A stretch of DNA of 64,000 nt from Anaeramoeba flamelloides (lineage: Eukaryota > Metamonada > Anaeramoebidae): the NCBI GenBank assembly GCA_027625915.1, contig JANTQA010000032.1:15702001-15766000 (forward strand). Reading direction: 5' to 3'. A model generated the notes under the pieces. It was not told the DNA's origin and ran no database searches. It worked only from the letters and a program-made list of their open reading frames with translations. How positions within the stretch are numbered: position 1 is the stretch's first letter; every line of letters starts with the position of its first letter. Positions 35,931 through 50,732 of the stretch are shown here, in pieces. Made by a program: the position numbers and the translations under genes.

Positions 35931-38750
35931 TGAACTGTAATTATTTTAATAATGTTTTTATAAATATTTAGTAATTTTTTTTTTATTAGAATTATTAATT
36001 TGGATTAATTTTTTTTTTATGAAAATATTTGAAAATTTTGGTAATAATAAAAAAGGGGGATAGTTATTGTTAATCTTTTGTGTTATTACCAATCTATTGA
36101 AATAATTAAGAATGGGTTATTGTTTATTGATTATAAATAATCAAATCAAAAATTATTTCTTTAGATTTTAAGTGGAATTTGACAGGTTTTAAAAAATTTT
36201 ATGTAAAAAGTTTTTAATCTAATGATTAGGTTGTTTTTCTCAATTTTCCTAATCAACAAGAAGAAAATTTTGATTTCAAAATCTCCGTTGGATAAGGAAA
36301 TTAGATTATTTTTAAATTTATAATAATTTATGTATTTTTTTTGGAAGTCAGTACCATTTTTATAAGAAGTTATTCTAAAATGTGTTTTTTTATTTTTAAA
36401 TCATATTTTTGGACAATTTCTGAACAGACAATAAAATTTTCTTTCTTCTTTCAAAAAAAAAACATTTTATTTTACAGAATTCAAAAAGAAGATGAATATT
36501 GGACTTTCTAGAAAATGCTAAAAATGTAAAAAACTTTTAAAGGTAATAATTCATTTCTAAAAATAGCATAAAAAGTGAATCGGGTTTTTTCGTAATCAGA
36601 ATTTTACTTCATTTTTCAATTTTCCAGATGATGTGAATTTTTTTGTAAATTTGCTTTTATTTTTTTTTTGAATTATTTTTTTATGTGTAATAGTCCATTA
36701 AAAATGTTTTGATTATTATATGATTCATAATTCACGTTCTTAAGTGAAGAAAAAGGATTGAAGGAAAAAAAGGTTTATACGATTTTTAACTGAAAATTAT
36801 TATTTTACTAAAAAATTAAAACTGGGGTTTCGTTCACAATTACCAATTTTTGATAAATACATCAAATCCTTTATTTATCTCGAAAATTGTAAAAACTTTA
36901 TACAGTCAGTTTCACTTTTAAGGCACAAACTATCAACGAAATTTAAGGCACAAAAAAATCTCAAATTAAAGTACAAAATTTGGAATTTCATTTTTTACAA
37001 TTTATTTTTACTAGAATCTGAATTTTGTGTCTTAATTTGAGATTTTTTTTATGCCTTAAATTTCGTTGAAAGTTTGTGCCTTAAAAGTGAAACTGACTGT
37101 GTTTTACAACCTGAAATATTGACACCTGCGTATTAGTATGATCATAAAATCCATTTAAGATTTTATATTTTGTTACAAAAAAAAAAAAATTAAAAGAAAA
37201 TAGTTTTTTTACCATTACAAACAAACTCAGTTCGTTTAAAATTGTTTTTTGCTTTTCAAAGCTTTCAAACACTTGATTACAATTAACAAACCTTACAAAT
37301 ATCTTCTAATTATTTTAATGGGGTGGATCCTAGTAAAAGTTTCAACGCATTTACTAAAGCCATAAAATTTTTTCTAATAAATTTAAAAAAAATAATTTTG
37401 CATTTCATCACAATAATTATTTTATTGCCAGAATGTGGAATAATGAGGTTTTATAATTTTATCTGATAAATTGAAGATAATTGTGATTTTTTTTAATACT
37501 ATTACGAATTAATTGCTAATATCATGATATTATATGTTATCATCAAAACCTTAATTAAATTTGATTTTTTTATTTAAAAATTTCTAGAAGATATTTGAGA
37601 AATTAGTTACTTTTCTCCACAAAATTCAAAATCATTTTTTTTTTTTTTGATAAAAATAATCTAAATTGTTATAAAGGTTCTCGTGAATAAAGAATAATCA
37701 AAATTGTTCTAAAAAAAGATTTTAATTTTTTTTTTGTAATTTTTTTTTCATTTTAAGAAAATACGAAAAAAAACTTTTTTAAAACCTTCAAGAATTAAAA
37801 TTTTTTGCTTACTGGATCTCAATTTCCTTGATAAACTTTATTTACGTTTCGTTCAAATTTTCATTTATTAAACCACCTATACTTCAATAGTTTTATTTGC
37901 TGATATTTGGATTGAACTATTTATAATGAAAAATAATTAAAATCAAAAAAAAAAATAAAAAAATTTTTTTCAAAATTTGGAATTTCCAAAATAAAAAGAA
38001 AAATAGATTATGCACTTTTCAAGAATTGGCTTTTTTATAAATGAAAATAATGTGTTTGCAATTTTTCTTTTTATATAAGAAACCTGTGAATATTTGAATT
38101 TCAAAATAAGTCTACTGTTTTTAAATAATTGTTTAAATGTGTTTAACTCATCCATTTCAGAAGCCAAAACACAAATTACAAAAAGAATTTTTCAAGATCT
38201 TGAATCCGATTTCATTTCATTTTGAAATAATAATACCTATAAGATAACCAATTATTTTGAATTTTTATATTCCCTTTTAAGTTTTTGCTACCCTAAGATT
38301 GATAATCTCAAGTACTTTAAATATAAATATTCTTCAAGTACGATAAATTATTCTTTAATTACTCAGTTCTAACAACGTTTAAAGAAACAAGAATGATAAA
38401 TATCATAATTTTGATTATCAAAATTAAATAGTTTTTGAATATATTTTTTTTTAAGAATAGCTTTCTTAAATCAAATCAACAAGTGAAAATATTGGAATGA
38501 ATTAAAATAATAAATTGATCAAATTTTGGAAAAAATAAAATATGCAACATTTTTCAAATACACAACAAAAAAAAAATTATTAAAAATAAGAAATAAAAGG
38601 ACAATACTAATTCAAATGAAGAAAGAGTATTTTTTTTTTTTTTTTCGTGAAACTGAGAATAAAAAAATAGATGAAATAAAAAAGAAATAAAAATAAAAAT
38701 AAAAATAAAAAATAAAAAAAAAAAAAAAGGAAAAAAAATATGTATATTAA
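35931..38750. other. AT-rich intergenic stretch with one MITE
   Basis: No gene seen. The small frames at 37081 and 37970 are biased and unrecognised; the first abuts a MITE end. The last about 130 bases before CYFIP are A-rich with 'aaataaaa' repeats and would be its 3' UTR. Confidence 0.5.
36903..37099. mobile_element. Palindromic MITE copy 2
   Basis: 197 bases, from CAGTCAGTTTCACTTTTAAG to its inverse, preceded by TA and followed by TG (probably a decayed TA). It sits in intergenic DNA. Confidence 0.9.
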
Positions 38751-41700
38751 TTAAATGAGGACTGTTGATTGAGGAATTTTGGAAAGTTCTTCTTCTTCAG
38801 GAGGTTCGAATTCAACAATTTCCGGTTCAGGTATTGGGCAATAGGATCTCAAAATACTGAAGAGCATTTCGTTCAAGTCTTGTAGCCATTTGGCTTGTTT
38901 TAAAAAGGATTTTATTTCAGGCTTTTCTGTCTTTTCCTCAAGGGCTTCGTTTGCGTTTAAGATATGGTAGGAAAAGTCCAATGCATTAAAAACGTTTCGT
39001 TGCCCCAAAAAGTGAATGATTGCCGCGCCAGCCCAGGCGAACCCGTCGCCGTAGGTTTCTTGATTTGAAAGCATTCTGTATTCGTATTCCCACTCTTCGT
39101 CTTCGTCCTCCTTGTTGATATCTTCCTTTGTCAGCTTCAGGCAAAACATAAATTGCAAGGCGGACCACAGCCGATAAAATTCGTTTGATCTTTCGATATT
39201 GGGCAAGCCCTTTTTACGATCTCCAAGCCATTTTTCTCTTACGGGATCAAGCATTTTATTAACATGAAGCAGGGTGGCCAAGAAAATGGAAATGGGCTTT
39301 TCGTTTGGCTTGTACATGTCTTCGGCCTTTTTACACGAAAACACAAGACTTTTGGAAAGGTTTTCTGATTTCGAAATGTTATGCTTGGAACCGTTTTCTA
39401 ATAGCCTTTCGATGACCCCCGACAGGGTATTCTTTTTGAATTTGTTTTCAAATTTTTTCATCCATTTCTCAATTTCCTCTTCTTTGATTTCTTCTGGTTC
39501 ATCTTCACCAGAGGATTCGTCCGAGCTTTGCTGTTTTTTTTTTCTTCGACTTTTTTTTGTTTTTTTCTCCTTTTTTTTCTTATCCTTTTTCTTTTTTACT
39601 AATTTTTTCTTTTTCCTGAGCAGTCTGATCTTTTTTTTGGCCTTTTTCCTTAATGCCTTCTTCGGAATTATGCATAAAAATGGCGCGCTGTTTAAAAATG
39701 TCCGTACCTTTAATTGCGGCATTGCCTGTTCAAACAAATACATCAATACAATGGTATTACCCAATTCTCTTAAGTTTTGATATACCTTTGTTTCCAGTGG
39801 CGGGTATTTCCTCAGGTTATCCAGTGGCACCTGGAATCCGCCAAAGCAGCCGTCAATCCCATAATTGTCCATGGACAGTAAATTAGTCTTGGTGATCATA
39901 CCGGCTAGAAGTTCCTCGACATATGGCGCAAGCACATTTTGAATTTTCAATTCAACATTGGTTAAGCATTCCTGTGCAATTAGCGGCAAATTGTCTTCCC
40001 CAATCCATTTCAAAATAGCGAGAACATGTGGGATACCGAAAAAGCCATGGTACCTTTCCAAAATTTCTTCAAATAAATCATTTAATTTCGTGCTACCAAA
40101 GGTAAAAATCTCTGGAATATTACCTAAATGCGACCTTGGTACTTCTCCAACAAATGTTAGTGGCGATCGTAAAAATCTCTGCGTGACGGAATTGTAAACA
40201 AAATTTGTTGCCAAGTCTTCAATAAATTGGAAAATACAATGAAGCACAACTCTTGATTGGAGTGATTTTAGCGAGGCAGATTCGTTCACTTCTTGGAACA
40301 TTGAATCAAAGCTGTCTAGTGTTAAATATTCTGATAGCAATCGATGCACTATTTGGATGTTCGTCAAGTCATATTCTAAATCCATAATTCCCGTAATATC
40401 AGTTGATTCAAATTTTTTAATTGCCCAATCAATGTTTTGTCTTAAAATGTTATTCATACGTTGCGAGATTAATTCTGTTAAATTAACTGTTCTTCCTAAG
40501 AGATGGAAATGTCTTTGTCGTAATAAAATATGATATCGTGATTTTGGTGGTACAAAATTTAGTTCTGGTTTTAATCTATTTATTTATTGTTTGTTTATTT
40601 TTTTTATTTGTTTGTTTTTTTTTGTTTGTTTGTTTGTTTTTTTTTATTTATTATTTATTTTTTTATTTGTTTTTTGGAATTATTTATTGATTGTTTCGGA
40701 GATTTAGATTAGAGATAATTTTTAATTGAAAAAAAAAAAAAAAAAAAAAATAATTATTTAAATAATCAAAATTTTTTGAAAACTCTTATATCTTTTTTTT
40801 TAGAAAAAGAATAAATAATAAAAAAAAAAAAAAAAATTTTAATTTTTTTACTTTTTAATTTCGTGTTTATAAACATTATCTAATTGCTTAATTGATGCAA
40901 CATTTTTATAATAACTATAAATCTCTTCAGTTAAAACAAAAACAAGTTGATCAAAAGTCAAATCAACTTCTGCTTCAATTTCGTCATATAGGAATTTTTG
41001 TTTTAAAACCTTTAGTGCGTGTTCAGCAGCATCAGAATATAAAGACAGTGGATATAACATCATTTCTGCAAGATAAGAGGTTTTCATTGAGAGTGCGTAT
41101 CTCGTAATGATCCAAGGTAAACTCATTTCGATTGGGAACTGAAGAACTTCATTAAGACCTAAATGAAATTCTCTATACCAGACGATCCCCAAATCTGAAG
41201 AGTTTCGAACAGTTTCGGAATAATTCATTAAATAGGGATAAACCCATAATTTATTTAAAAATTCTTGGAATTCTTTAACCTCACCAGATGTAAAATCCTT
41301 TCCTTTCATAAATCCTCCTTTCATGCCTGCTGCCTTTTCACTAAACATATTTTCTAAAAGCGAAATAATTAAAACGTGTTGGGTTCTTGTAATACCGACG
41401 TTTTTATTATCATATTCTAATGTGCCTTTATAATTTTTACCGCTTAAAGCTAAATCTTCTTGTTCCTTTCCATTTTTCCAATCAGCTAATATTGTTCTTA
41501 GCCAAACAAGTTTTCCTAAAGTATTTTTTTTTTTTTTTTTTGCTGCTTTTTTGATCATTGGCCTTAAGGTTGTCTATTTTATTTTATTATTATTATTATT
41601 ATTATTATCAATATAATTTTGTTTATTTATTTTTAGTTTTTAATTTTTGTTTTAAGTTTTTAATTTTAGATTGCATAAAATAAAAATATTCGATAAATGT

Positions 41701-44700
41701 TTAAATAAAAGAAATCATAAGAAAAAAAAAAAAAAAATAAAATCAATTATAGAACTAGGGGATTAAATTAATTACTAAGGCAAATTCTTGGATTTGATCA
41801 TGAATAAATGATCTAATAATTGGATATAAATTGACTTCGCTTTTTTTCATTAATGCAGATACACCTTTAATCATTGAAATAAATTCAACAAGTGCTTCCT
41901 TTTCTTCATCGGTATAATTATATTTGACAACCTTTTCATAACCCGTAACCTCCTTTGGCAAATTTGGATCTTGAGTTGGATGAGTATATTTCCAAGCAAG
42001 TTGCTCAATTACTTTAGTAGACCACAGACTAATTAATCGAAATCCTCTTCTAATTAATGCAATAATTTCATCATGCTGCTTTTTCGAAATCTCTTCCTTT
42101 TGTGCTCTCTGGACCCGAACAACATTTAACATATGTGAAAAATCAGAGACAAATGAATTGTGTTCTTCTCTTTGCTGATCTAAATGGGTAGTTAATAAAT
42201 ATCCGGAGGCTATTTTTTTTTCATCAATTGAACTGAAAATATCTTTAGTATAATGTGGGCATTGTGCTAAAAATTCTTCTAATCTCATAGCCATATCTCC
42301 ACAATATAATATATATGGCGTCCACTAATTTATTATTGTTTTGTTTTTATTTAATTGAATTGAATTATATTGAATTATTATTTATTATTTGTTTTTTGGA
42401 TTATATTGAATTTTTATTTATTATTTGTTTTTTGTTAATGCAAGTTAATTTAATTAAATTTAATTGAATTTAATTTAATTGAATTTAATTTAATTGAATT
42501 TAATTGAATTTAATTTATTGAATTTAATTTAATTTAATTTTATTTAATAATTTTTCAAGATTTGGAAAAATAAAAAAGTCAAAGTTGCTTTAAAAAATAG
42601 TGAATTTGTTTAACTCCAAAAAATACAAAAGTTGGAATTTGTTTTAAAAAATTGAAATCGAATTTTTTAAAATTGAGAATCCCTTGTTTCTCTTTTTATT
42701 AAATTTACTTTATATTTTCCAAAGTTGTTTTTAAAAAAAGTGAGACAAAAAAGAAAGATTTCAATATATTCCGAAAATAGTTCTATTGAATTTTGTGATC
42801 TGTTTTATTTGAGACTTTTGAAAACGTTATTTTCTCTTTTGTTATAAAACTACTTGTCATTTTTCCTTTGAAATATTATATTTTTTTTTTTTTTATTTCA
42901 ATTTCCAAAATTTAATGATCATTAGAGAATAATTTTATTTAAAAAAGTGTTTAAGATATTTGTTTTTTTGATCATTTTTCTTTTTTGAAATTGAATTAAT
43001 TAATTCTTTAATTGGAAAATAATAATAATTGCTTTTATTTTCTTATCTAAACGAAAAAAGATAAAGATTTTGATAAAGATACAGATATAGATAAACTAAA
43101 AATAAAAAAAAAAAAAAAAAAAAACAAAAAAACAATAGAAGAAAAGTTTTTATCTTACTTTAATGAATTTTCCAATTTTTGCAATTGGGATGTTTTTTGA
43201 TTTGAAAACATTTTTTTTTTCGTTTTTTTGATCTAATAAAATTAAACAAGTAACCATTGTACGTAAATACTGGCTTTTTTCGCTATTACAATAATATTGG
43301 TTATTTTCATAAATTTCCACAGTATAATTTATTAATTCTTCCAAAATTTCTTCGTAACTGTTAAAAAAATTAGAAATTTGTTTACAATGATTATTTTATT
43401 ATTTATTTTTTCAAGAAAAGAAAGACAAGCAATGATTAATAAATATAATAAAAGAAAGACAAAAACAGAAAGATTTTTCTTTTAATCAAAGACTATTAAC
43501 TTGAAGATCGACCAAAAAAAGTATTTAAAATAAAAATAAATAAAGAATAAATAATGGATTAAAATAATACTTTTCAATTTTTGCTAATTCTGTTTTTAAA
43601 TGAATAATTAAACTATAATTGTTTGCAATAAAAAGACTAATTTTATGCATTTCTTCGATAGCAAGTGCACTTTCAAGATTACCTTGAAACAAGATTGAAA
43701 ATTCACTTTTTTATGTTTGAAATAAAGGAAATAAATGAAAAGGAATAAACGAAAAGGAATAAATGTAAAAGGAATAAATTTAAAGGAAAGGAAAAATTGG
43801 AATTGGAAATTTTTAATTTGGATGGTGAAGGGAAAAATATGGGAAAAGAAAAAAAAAAAAAAAAAAAAAAAAGTAAAATGTAATGTGTTTCAAGTTATTT
43901 ACCGTTTAAAATGAGAAAAATCATTAGAAAAAGAGGATTTGTTTGCAATTAAAAGATCGACCAAAATGTACACATCAAGGCAGGTAATTAATTCTTGTTT
44001 AATATTCGAGGTAAAGGCTCCATTTTTTTTTTGATCCAAATAAGTTTTAACAATCTAAATATTTGTATTTAATATAAAAGTGGTGTGTTTAATTAAAGAA
44101 CGAAGGTGAATGTTAGAGTATTTGAAATTAAAACAAAGCAATTCTTTTTGAAGTTTGTTGTTTGTTGTTTTTAGGCTTTTTTTCTTTTGTTTTTTTTGGT
44201 TTGAAGAAAAGAAAAAAAATATTACCTCACAAAAGAGTTCTGTTGTTTCATCTCTAAAGTCCATCAATCTTTTTGCTTGTTCTGATAATGGCTTTAAAAT
44301 TTCATGTGTAATTCGATGCAATTCATCAACTTTTTCCTTTTCATCAAATCTTTTATCTTTAACATCATTTTTAGACTATTGTTTTTTTTTTTTTAAATAG
44401 GTTTGTTGTAAAAATTAATTTGAAAAAAGAAAAAAAAAAAAAACAATTTTTATTTCGTAAAAAAAAAAAAAAAAAAAAAATAAATAAAAAAAACAAAGAA
44501 AAGAAAAAAATTTTACATTTGAGATTGAGAGAGCCATAGGTCGATGAGAGTACAAAAGAGAAACAAGTTTGTCTCCTTCCTTACAAGAATCAGACAATTT
44601 GTTTAAAAGTACTACTTCGTTTTCGATACTAAAGTCTTCATAAGCGCCATAATCCTTAAATTGGATGTCGTCGTTTGTATTGTAAATTACAAGAGGTGAA

Positions 44701-44963
44701 AGTGCTTCAATTGTAGGAGTATCGTTTTCAAAAACGTAGTTTTGCAAGGTTAAAACATGATCAAGACTGGTTTCTTGTTTCTTGGATTTTTTTGTTTTAT
44801 TTTTGTTTTTATTTTTGTTTCCTTTTTTTTTAACTGTATTATTTTTTTTTCCTTTATTTTTTCCTTTGTCTTTTTTCTTTCCCTTTCCTTTTCCTTTTCC
44901 TTTTCCATTTTTTCCTTTATCTTTTTTTTTATTTTTTTTTTTTTTTGTTTTGTCTTCACTCAT
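38751..44963 (-). CDS. CYFIP: CYFIP (Sra-1/PIR121), WAVE regulatory complex subunit
   Basis: Eight minus-strand exons join in phase: 44963-44517, 44375-44226, 44054-43903, 43705-43571, 43357-43159, 42324-41776, 41573-40852 and 40575-38751. The product is 1392 residues against about 1253 in humans. CYFIP binds Rac1-GTP and, with Nap1, holds WAVE inactive until signalled to drive Arp2/3 actin branching. Recognisable blocks include YEEILEELINYTVEIYEN (about 297), YNYTDEEKEALVEFISMIKG (about 495), FPIEMSLPWI (about 690), FLYDEIEAEVDLTFDQ (about 738), HLLGRTVNLTELISQRM (about 812), YLTLDSFDSMF (about 868) and LWSALQF...YGDGFAWAG (about 1265-1295). Two additions are not in animal CYFIP: a Lys/Gly-rich tail at residues 1-66, and a Lys-rich then acidic insertion (about 1087-1160, nucleotides near 39440-39670) following the NSAPF motif. 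Introns run from 119 to 834 bp and are AT-rich. The next gene upstream, ubiquitin-L40, diverges from it. Confidence 0.95.
42441..42541. repeat. Tandem TTTAATTGAA-type repeat in a CYFIP intron
   Basis: Roughly ten imperfect copies of the 10-base word TTTAATTGAA with TTTAA half-units. They lie in the longest CYFIP intron (42325-43158), just upstream of its acceptor. Confidence 0.7.
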
Positions 44964-46558
44964 TTTTTTTTTGATTTAATAAAAAAAATTTAATACTTTT
45001 TTTTGCAAAAAACTAAAAAAGAAAAATGAAATTTATTCAATTTGGTTTGTCGAGTTAAAGATCCAAAAAAACCCTTTTTTCACCCTTTTTCTTTTTTTCT
45101 GCCTTTTGAAAGACAAATTATTTGCTAAATAGCAAATTTTCTTATAGTTCTTGCAAAGTGTTTTGAGCGAAATCTTTGGAGACCAATTATTCATTCTGTT
45201 TGTTTCATTTTACCTGAACTCTTTTGATTTTTCACTTTGTTTTGTTTATCAGTCAAATTTCAAAAGGGAAAATTTTTGAGTTTTACTGGTTGTTGAAAAA
45301 TAAAGAGAAGATTGTTTTAGTGATTCAAGACAAGAAAATTTTTACAAATCTGAGTAAAATTTCAACATTTTACATTTGAATTTCCTGTTTAACAGAAGCT
45401 AAGGAACATTGGATGGGTAGCTGTGATTTGTGGACTTTTTTTTTCTTTTTTCGAAGATCTCTGAGATGTTTGTTAGAATGATTTTGGTATTCATATTGGC
45501 GAAATATATTTTAAAACTTAATAAATGGATTTTGCTTTTCAAGTTTACAAAAACATCCAAATTTTTTATGATTTAATTAAAGTGGCACAGTTAAATTCAA
45601 TAAAAGTTCACAATGGCTTTCATTTTATTTTCACTTTTTTAAATTTTTTATTAGAAGGTCAAATTAAGAATTTGGTTAATTTAAAGAAAAAGAAACCCTA
45701 TTAATTCTTTGATTTTTGTCTGTGCAAGGAAAAAATGCTTTTCAAGTCACACTATCAAGATTTATAAAAAAGGATCGTCAAAGTTAGAATTTTTTTTTAT
45801 CTTCTTTGAATTATTCTATTTGACAAATAGTCCAACAAATAAATCTTTCCAAAGAGAATTAAATTTTGTTTTATATAGAATTTAAGGTTTCCTAAGTCCT
45901 TTGGCACTTTGAAATAAAACAGAGAAAGTGAACATTGTAAAATTCTATATCTCTAACAAATTGAAATTGATAATGTTTACCATTTAATAAAAAAAGTGAA
46001 ACACGATTTTTCATTCTGAAAAAAAATAGAGCCTAAAGTAAAATCTATTAAAAGAAGAAACCAATTAAGTTCAAATAATAACCCATTATATTATTTTCAA
46101 TCAAACCAACAAATACAATTTAAGTCTCCATTCATATTGACATTTTTTGAGTGTTTTGGAGATCTCAAAAAATAGTCCATTTTTTGAAAAAATTGATTAT
46201 GAATTGATCAATCAAAGAAAAACCCATACCAAAAGAGAGTATTAAAAAAACTTTTATTGTTTTGAGTCTTCGTTTTGTCTTTAATTCTTTATTTTTTGCT
46301 TGATTAGATCTTAATTTTGAATTTTCAGGTTTCTGTGATTTCTGTGATTCGATTACTATTCCCAATTAAAAAACATGTTTCACTTTTTTTCCAGAACTAT
46401 TATAGAGTATTGTTCAATGAAAAAAGAAACCACTGATTTCTCTAAACAACGTTAAAGTACTTTAATTAAATCCAGTCTTGAAAATTTTTATTTTAAAACA
46501 AGTTCTCTGATTGAGAAGACTTATCATTTTTTTATTCTTAGATCTTCACATAATTTAA
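44964..46558. other. Divergent intergenic region between CYFIP and ubiquitin-L40
   Basis: About 1.6 kb between two start codons on opposite strands, so it should hold both promoters. No gene and no clear TATA or repeated element is visible. The frame at 46165-46365 is unrecognised. Confidence 0.45.
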
Positions 46559-47107
<549 letters not shown>

Positions 47108-49840
47108 ATTTATTTTTTTAATCAAATTTTACAGTGCTTCAAAAGTCACCCTTTAATTTCAATTGGTGTTTCAGGATAAAATATTAAATAAAGGATCTTG
47201 CTTTTTTCTAGAACAAAATGATTTTTTTTTTTTTTTTCTTTTGCTTTTTTTTTTTATTTTTTTATTTTGTTTGTTTTTAAAAACAATTTTCTTTTTTTAT
47301 TTCTAAAAAATGTAAGGCTGAATTAAATACAAATTGTGAATTATTGACTTGAAATCTTTCGAACAATTTTCAACTCAAAATGGGTTTCTTTGATCAAACT
47401 TCATATGAAAGCATTCAAAACATCGTGAGTTGGTTGTTTATCCAATTTTAATGAATACCAATCTCCTGATATTTGAAATTTATAAGGGATATATTTTCAT
47501 CTCGTTTTTGTTTTACAGTTCTTCATAATCTGTCATTTAGGATTTTTATTTCCCCCAAAATAAACACAAATATTATACAAAACAATAAAAAAGCACCGAA
47601 CAAATAAACAGAAAGCACAAAGCACAATCTTTTTCTTTGAAAATTTCTGAGTAAAGAAAAATATGAAAAAGAAGTTAAAATTTATACCCATTTATTGTTC
47701 AAATACAAGAATGTTGATAATTTCAACCCTTTTGCTTTGAATTGTTATCTAAGAAAGGATTATCCGAATTTTATGTTCTCTTACAAAATAAAATCCAATA
47801 GTGAAAATAGAAAAAAGAAGTTAAATGTTTGTCAATTAAAGAAAAGATAAAATATTACAACTTTAGGTTTTTTTGATGAAAATTAAAAAAACATTAATTG
47901 ATCCAAAAATTTTTTAAATTCTCGAACAAAATAGTCTTAATTTAAAAAGCTATTTTTTTTACCCCCTGGTTCACCAACTTTCGAATTTATATTCAGGTAT
48001 ATTTATACCATATCCTTTAAGTCTATTATATTTTAATATGAAGCAGAAAGTAAGTGAAGCAATAGGGAATTGATATGGTAACCCTTTCAATGTAAACTTC
48101 AAATTTATCGTGCGAAAATAAAGGGTTTTACACAAAATTACAAAATTTTTGAAAAAATTTTAATTTTTCAAAACATAACAAGATTTGTTTACTTTGCATT
48201 TGTTTGAGCTGATAGATGTATTTTCACCCATAAAAGTAATATTCAGTGTCTCTTAAAAACAGATAGATCTTAAGAGAGTAGCAACCATATAGTTGAATTT
48301 TTCACGTTTACCAAATCCAAAGAGGATGAGAAAACCACATTGTTTACTTTCGTACGTGTCTCGTTGATTTTTAGTATTCAATGTGCTTGTTGAAAAACAA
48401 TTTATTAATTTTTTTTTCACAAGTTAAAATAAAAATGCCATACAAAAAGTTTAAGTTGATTTGTTTTATCTACTTGGGAAATATTAAATGGTTTAACCTT
48501 TATTCTTATCTCAACATTCTATTTGGGCATTTTATTTTATGTTTTAAAAAAAAAAATAAATTATTTTTAATGAGGTACTAAAAATAATATATATCAAATA
48601 AAGCCCATCAAAAATAAATAATAGTAGTTTTATGATACAATTAACAATTAATAAAAAAGGAAAAATATTGTCTTCCAGGATAAGGCTCTTATTTTAATTG
48701 AACCCACTGTAATGAAATTTGCCCTGGAATCTAAAAGGAATAAAGTGAGTTAGAACAACAAACAAAAAAAAGAGAGATTTACTATCTTCAGATCGAATAT
48801 TTTATATTAACATTATTGTGAAATATTTTGAATTTAAACTACTATTTTTAAGGCACACATTGGATCTAAACTATTATTCAAAAATTTTCATTCACTTTAT
48901 AATGTTAATGGAACCGATTGATGGTTTTATCCTGTATTCTTACCAAAAAAATATTTTCCAATTTTTGGATCAGAATCATTTTTTCGTATTTTGTAAATTT
49001 TTGATTTGTTTTTTCTTTTTTTTTTTTTTCTTTTTTATTTATGATTCTTTTTTCTTTTCTTTTTTGGCAAAAGATCAAGTTAAATAATAATAATAATAAT
49101 AAAAACCCTGAAAGTACAAATAAACATTAGAAAATCAAGACTATGTAATATCTTTGAAAATGAATTTAATTATTAGTAAAAATAACTTCTTATAGCGGTT
49201 TTTTTTCGGTGAAATTTTACTAATAAAAAATCTGTAATTGTCATTTCAAAAATTATCAATCAATTTTTGGTTTTTATTTTTATTTTATATTGTTTTTTTA
49301 AATATCAAGACTTTTGTATATACACAAAATACTTTTAAAGTGAATAATCATTCAAATTTAATTATTTGTTTTTTTTTTTTTTTTGAATACTAAAAGGATA
49401 TGTTTTTTAAAATTTAGCATTTTAGGGGGTGATAATTTTTGAAATAAAGTTTATATATTAAAATCATGGACACACTTTAAACAGTTGGAAATATTACGAT
49501 ATTGTAATTTATATCAATTTAGTGAATAATTTTGATTTTTCAATTTATTTCATTTTTTTTTCTTTTCTATTTTGTTTTCATTTCATTTTTTCCAGTTATG
49601 TACTCAATTTATTTGACCGAAAAATATTTTTTTATGTTAATACTAGATTAATGATGAGTTTCTTAAATTTAAAAAATAACATACAATTAGCTGATGTTTT
49701 TCAACCAATCTATAGATCAACAATTTTTTGTATATTTTCAAGAAACATACCAATAAAACGAATTATTTATTCTTTTTTAGCATTTTGACAAACCTATTTT
49801 TTTTTGTTTTACATATTATACTTTTATTTTTATAAAAATA

Positions 49841-50037
49841 CAGTCAGTTTCACTTTTAAGGCACAAACTTTCAACGAAATTTAAGGCACAATAAAAATCT
49901 CAAATTAAAGCACAAAATTCAAATTCTAGTAAAAATAAATTGTAAAAAAAATAATTCCAAATTTTGTGCCTTAATTTGAGATTTTTTTGTGCCTTAAATT
50001 TCGTTGAAAGTTTGTGCCTTAAAAGTGAAACTGACTG
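49841..50037. mobile_element. Palindromic MITE copy 3
   Basis: 197 bases, perfect CAGTCAGTTTCACTTTTAAG ends, flanked by TA on both sides. The asymmetric centre 'attctagtaaaaataaattg' reads on the plus strand. Confidence 0.92.
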
Positions 50038-50227
50038 TAATTTAAATCTAGAAATATTAATAATGAACAAATCAAATGTGATTTATTTTGGTTTAAAAAA
50101 ATATAAAAAATTACGAGTTTTCGATTATTTTTGATTTTGTGTGTGTCGAAATTTTTCGAAATGTGCATTGTTGGTTATCATAAATTAAAAGTTTGAGATA
50201 CAAATGCTCTTCTGGAATATATTATTA

Positions 50228-50424
50228 CAGTCAGTTTCACTTTTAAGGCACAAAATTTCAACGAAATTTAAGGCACAAAAAAAATCTCAAAATAAAGCAC
50301 AAAATTCAGCTTCTAGTAAAATAAATTGTAAAAATTAAAATTCCAAAAAATGTGCCTTAATTTGAGATTTTTATTGTGCCTTAAATTTCGTTGATAGTTT
50401 GTGCCTTAAAAGTGAAACTGACTG
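50228..50424. mobile_element. Palindromic MITE copy 4
   Basis: 197 bases, TA-flanked, with the same centre orientation as copy 3, from which it is separated by only 190 bases. Confidence 0.92.
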
Positions 50425-50732
50425 TAGTGTTGGTGTAAACGATAAAAAAATTTCCAACTAAACCAAAACCAAAAGAAATTTATGTTTTAATCCAACCATT
50501 GGTTTAATTTTTATCGAAAGATTCTTTTTTTATATTAAAAGATATTTTTGTCAATCAAATTTAGATTCTTTTAAATTAAAACTCTTTTTAAATTGACAAA
50601 ATATTTACCAATTAGTAAACGCAATAAAAATTGAATACCGATTCTAGGACCTGTATTATGCTTAGTGATTTGTTTATTTTTAGATATAATATTATAGATA
50701 CATTAAATTAATTGCTAATTTGTTTTAGAATA

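Noticed and set aside
39274-39780. Open frame of 168 codons on the plus strand
   Set aside because: It is the opposite strand of the Lys/Glu-rich part of CYFIP exon 8; its Phe-rich composition is the mirror of Lys codons.
44757-44993. Phe-rich plus-strand frames that look like membrane proteins
   Set aside because: They are complements of the Lys/Gly-rich start of CYFIP. The same explanation fits 32891-33107 opposite BLOC1S2.
47380-47560. Possible two-exon mini-gene (MGFFDQTSYESIQNI, donor GTGAGT, acceptor TTTACAG)
   Set aside because: The product would be only 29 residues, the donor is not of the GTA type seen in all real genes here, and nothing is recognisable in it.
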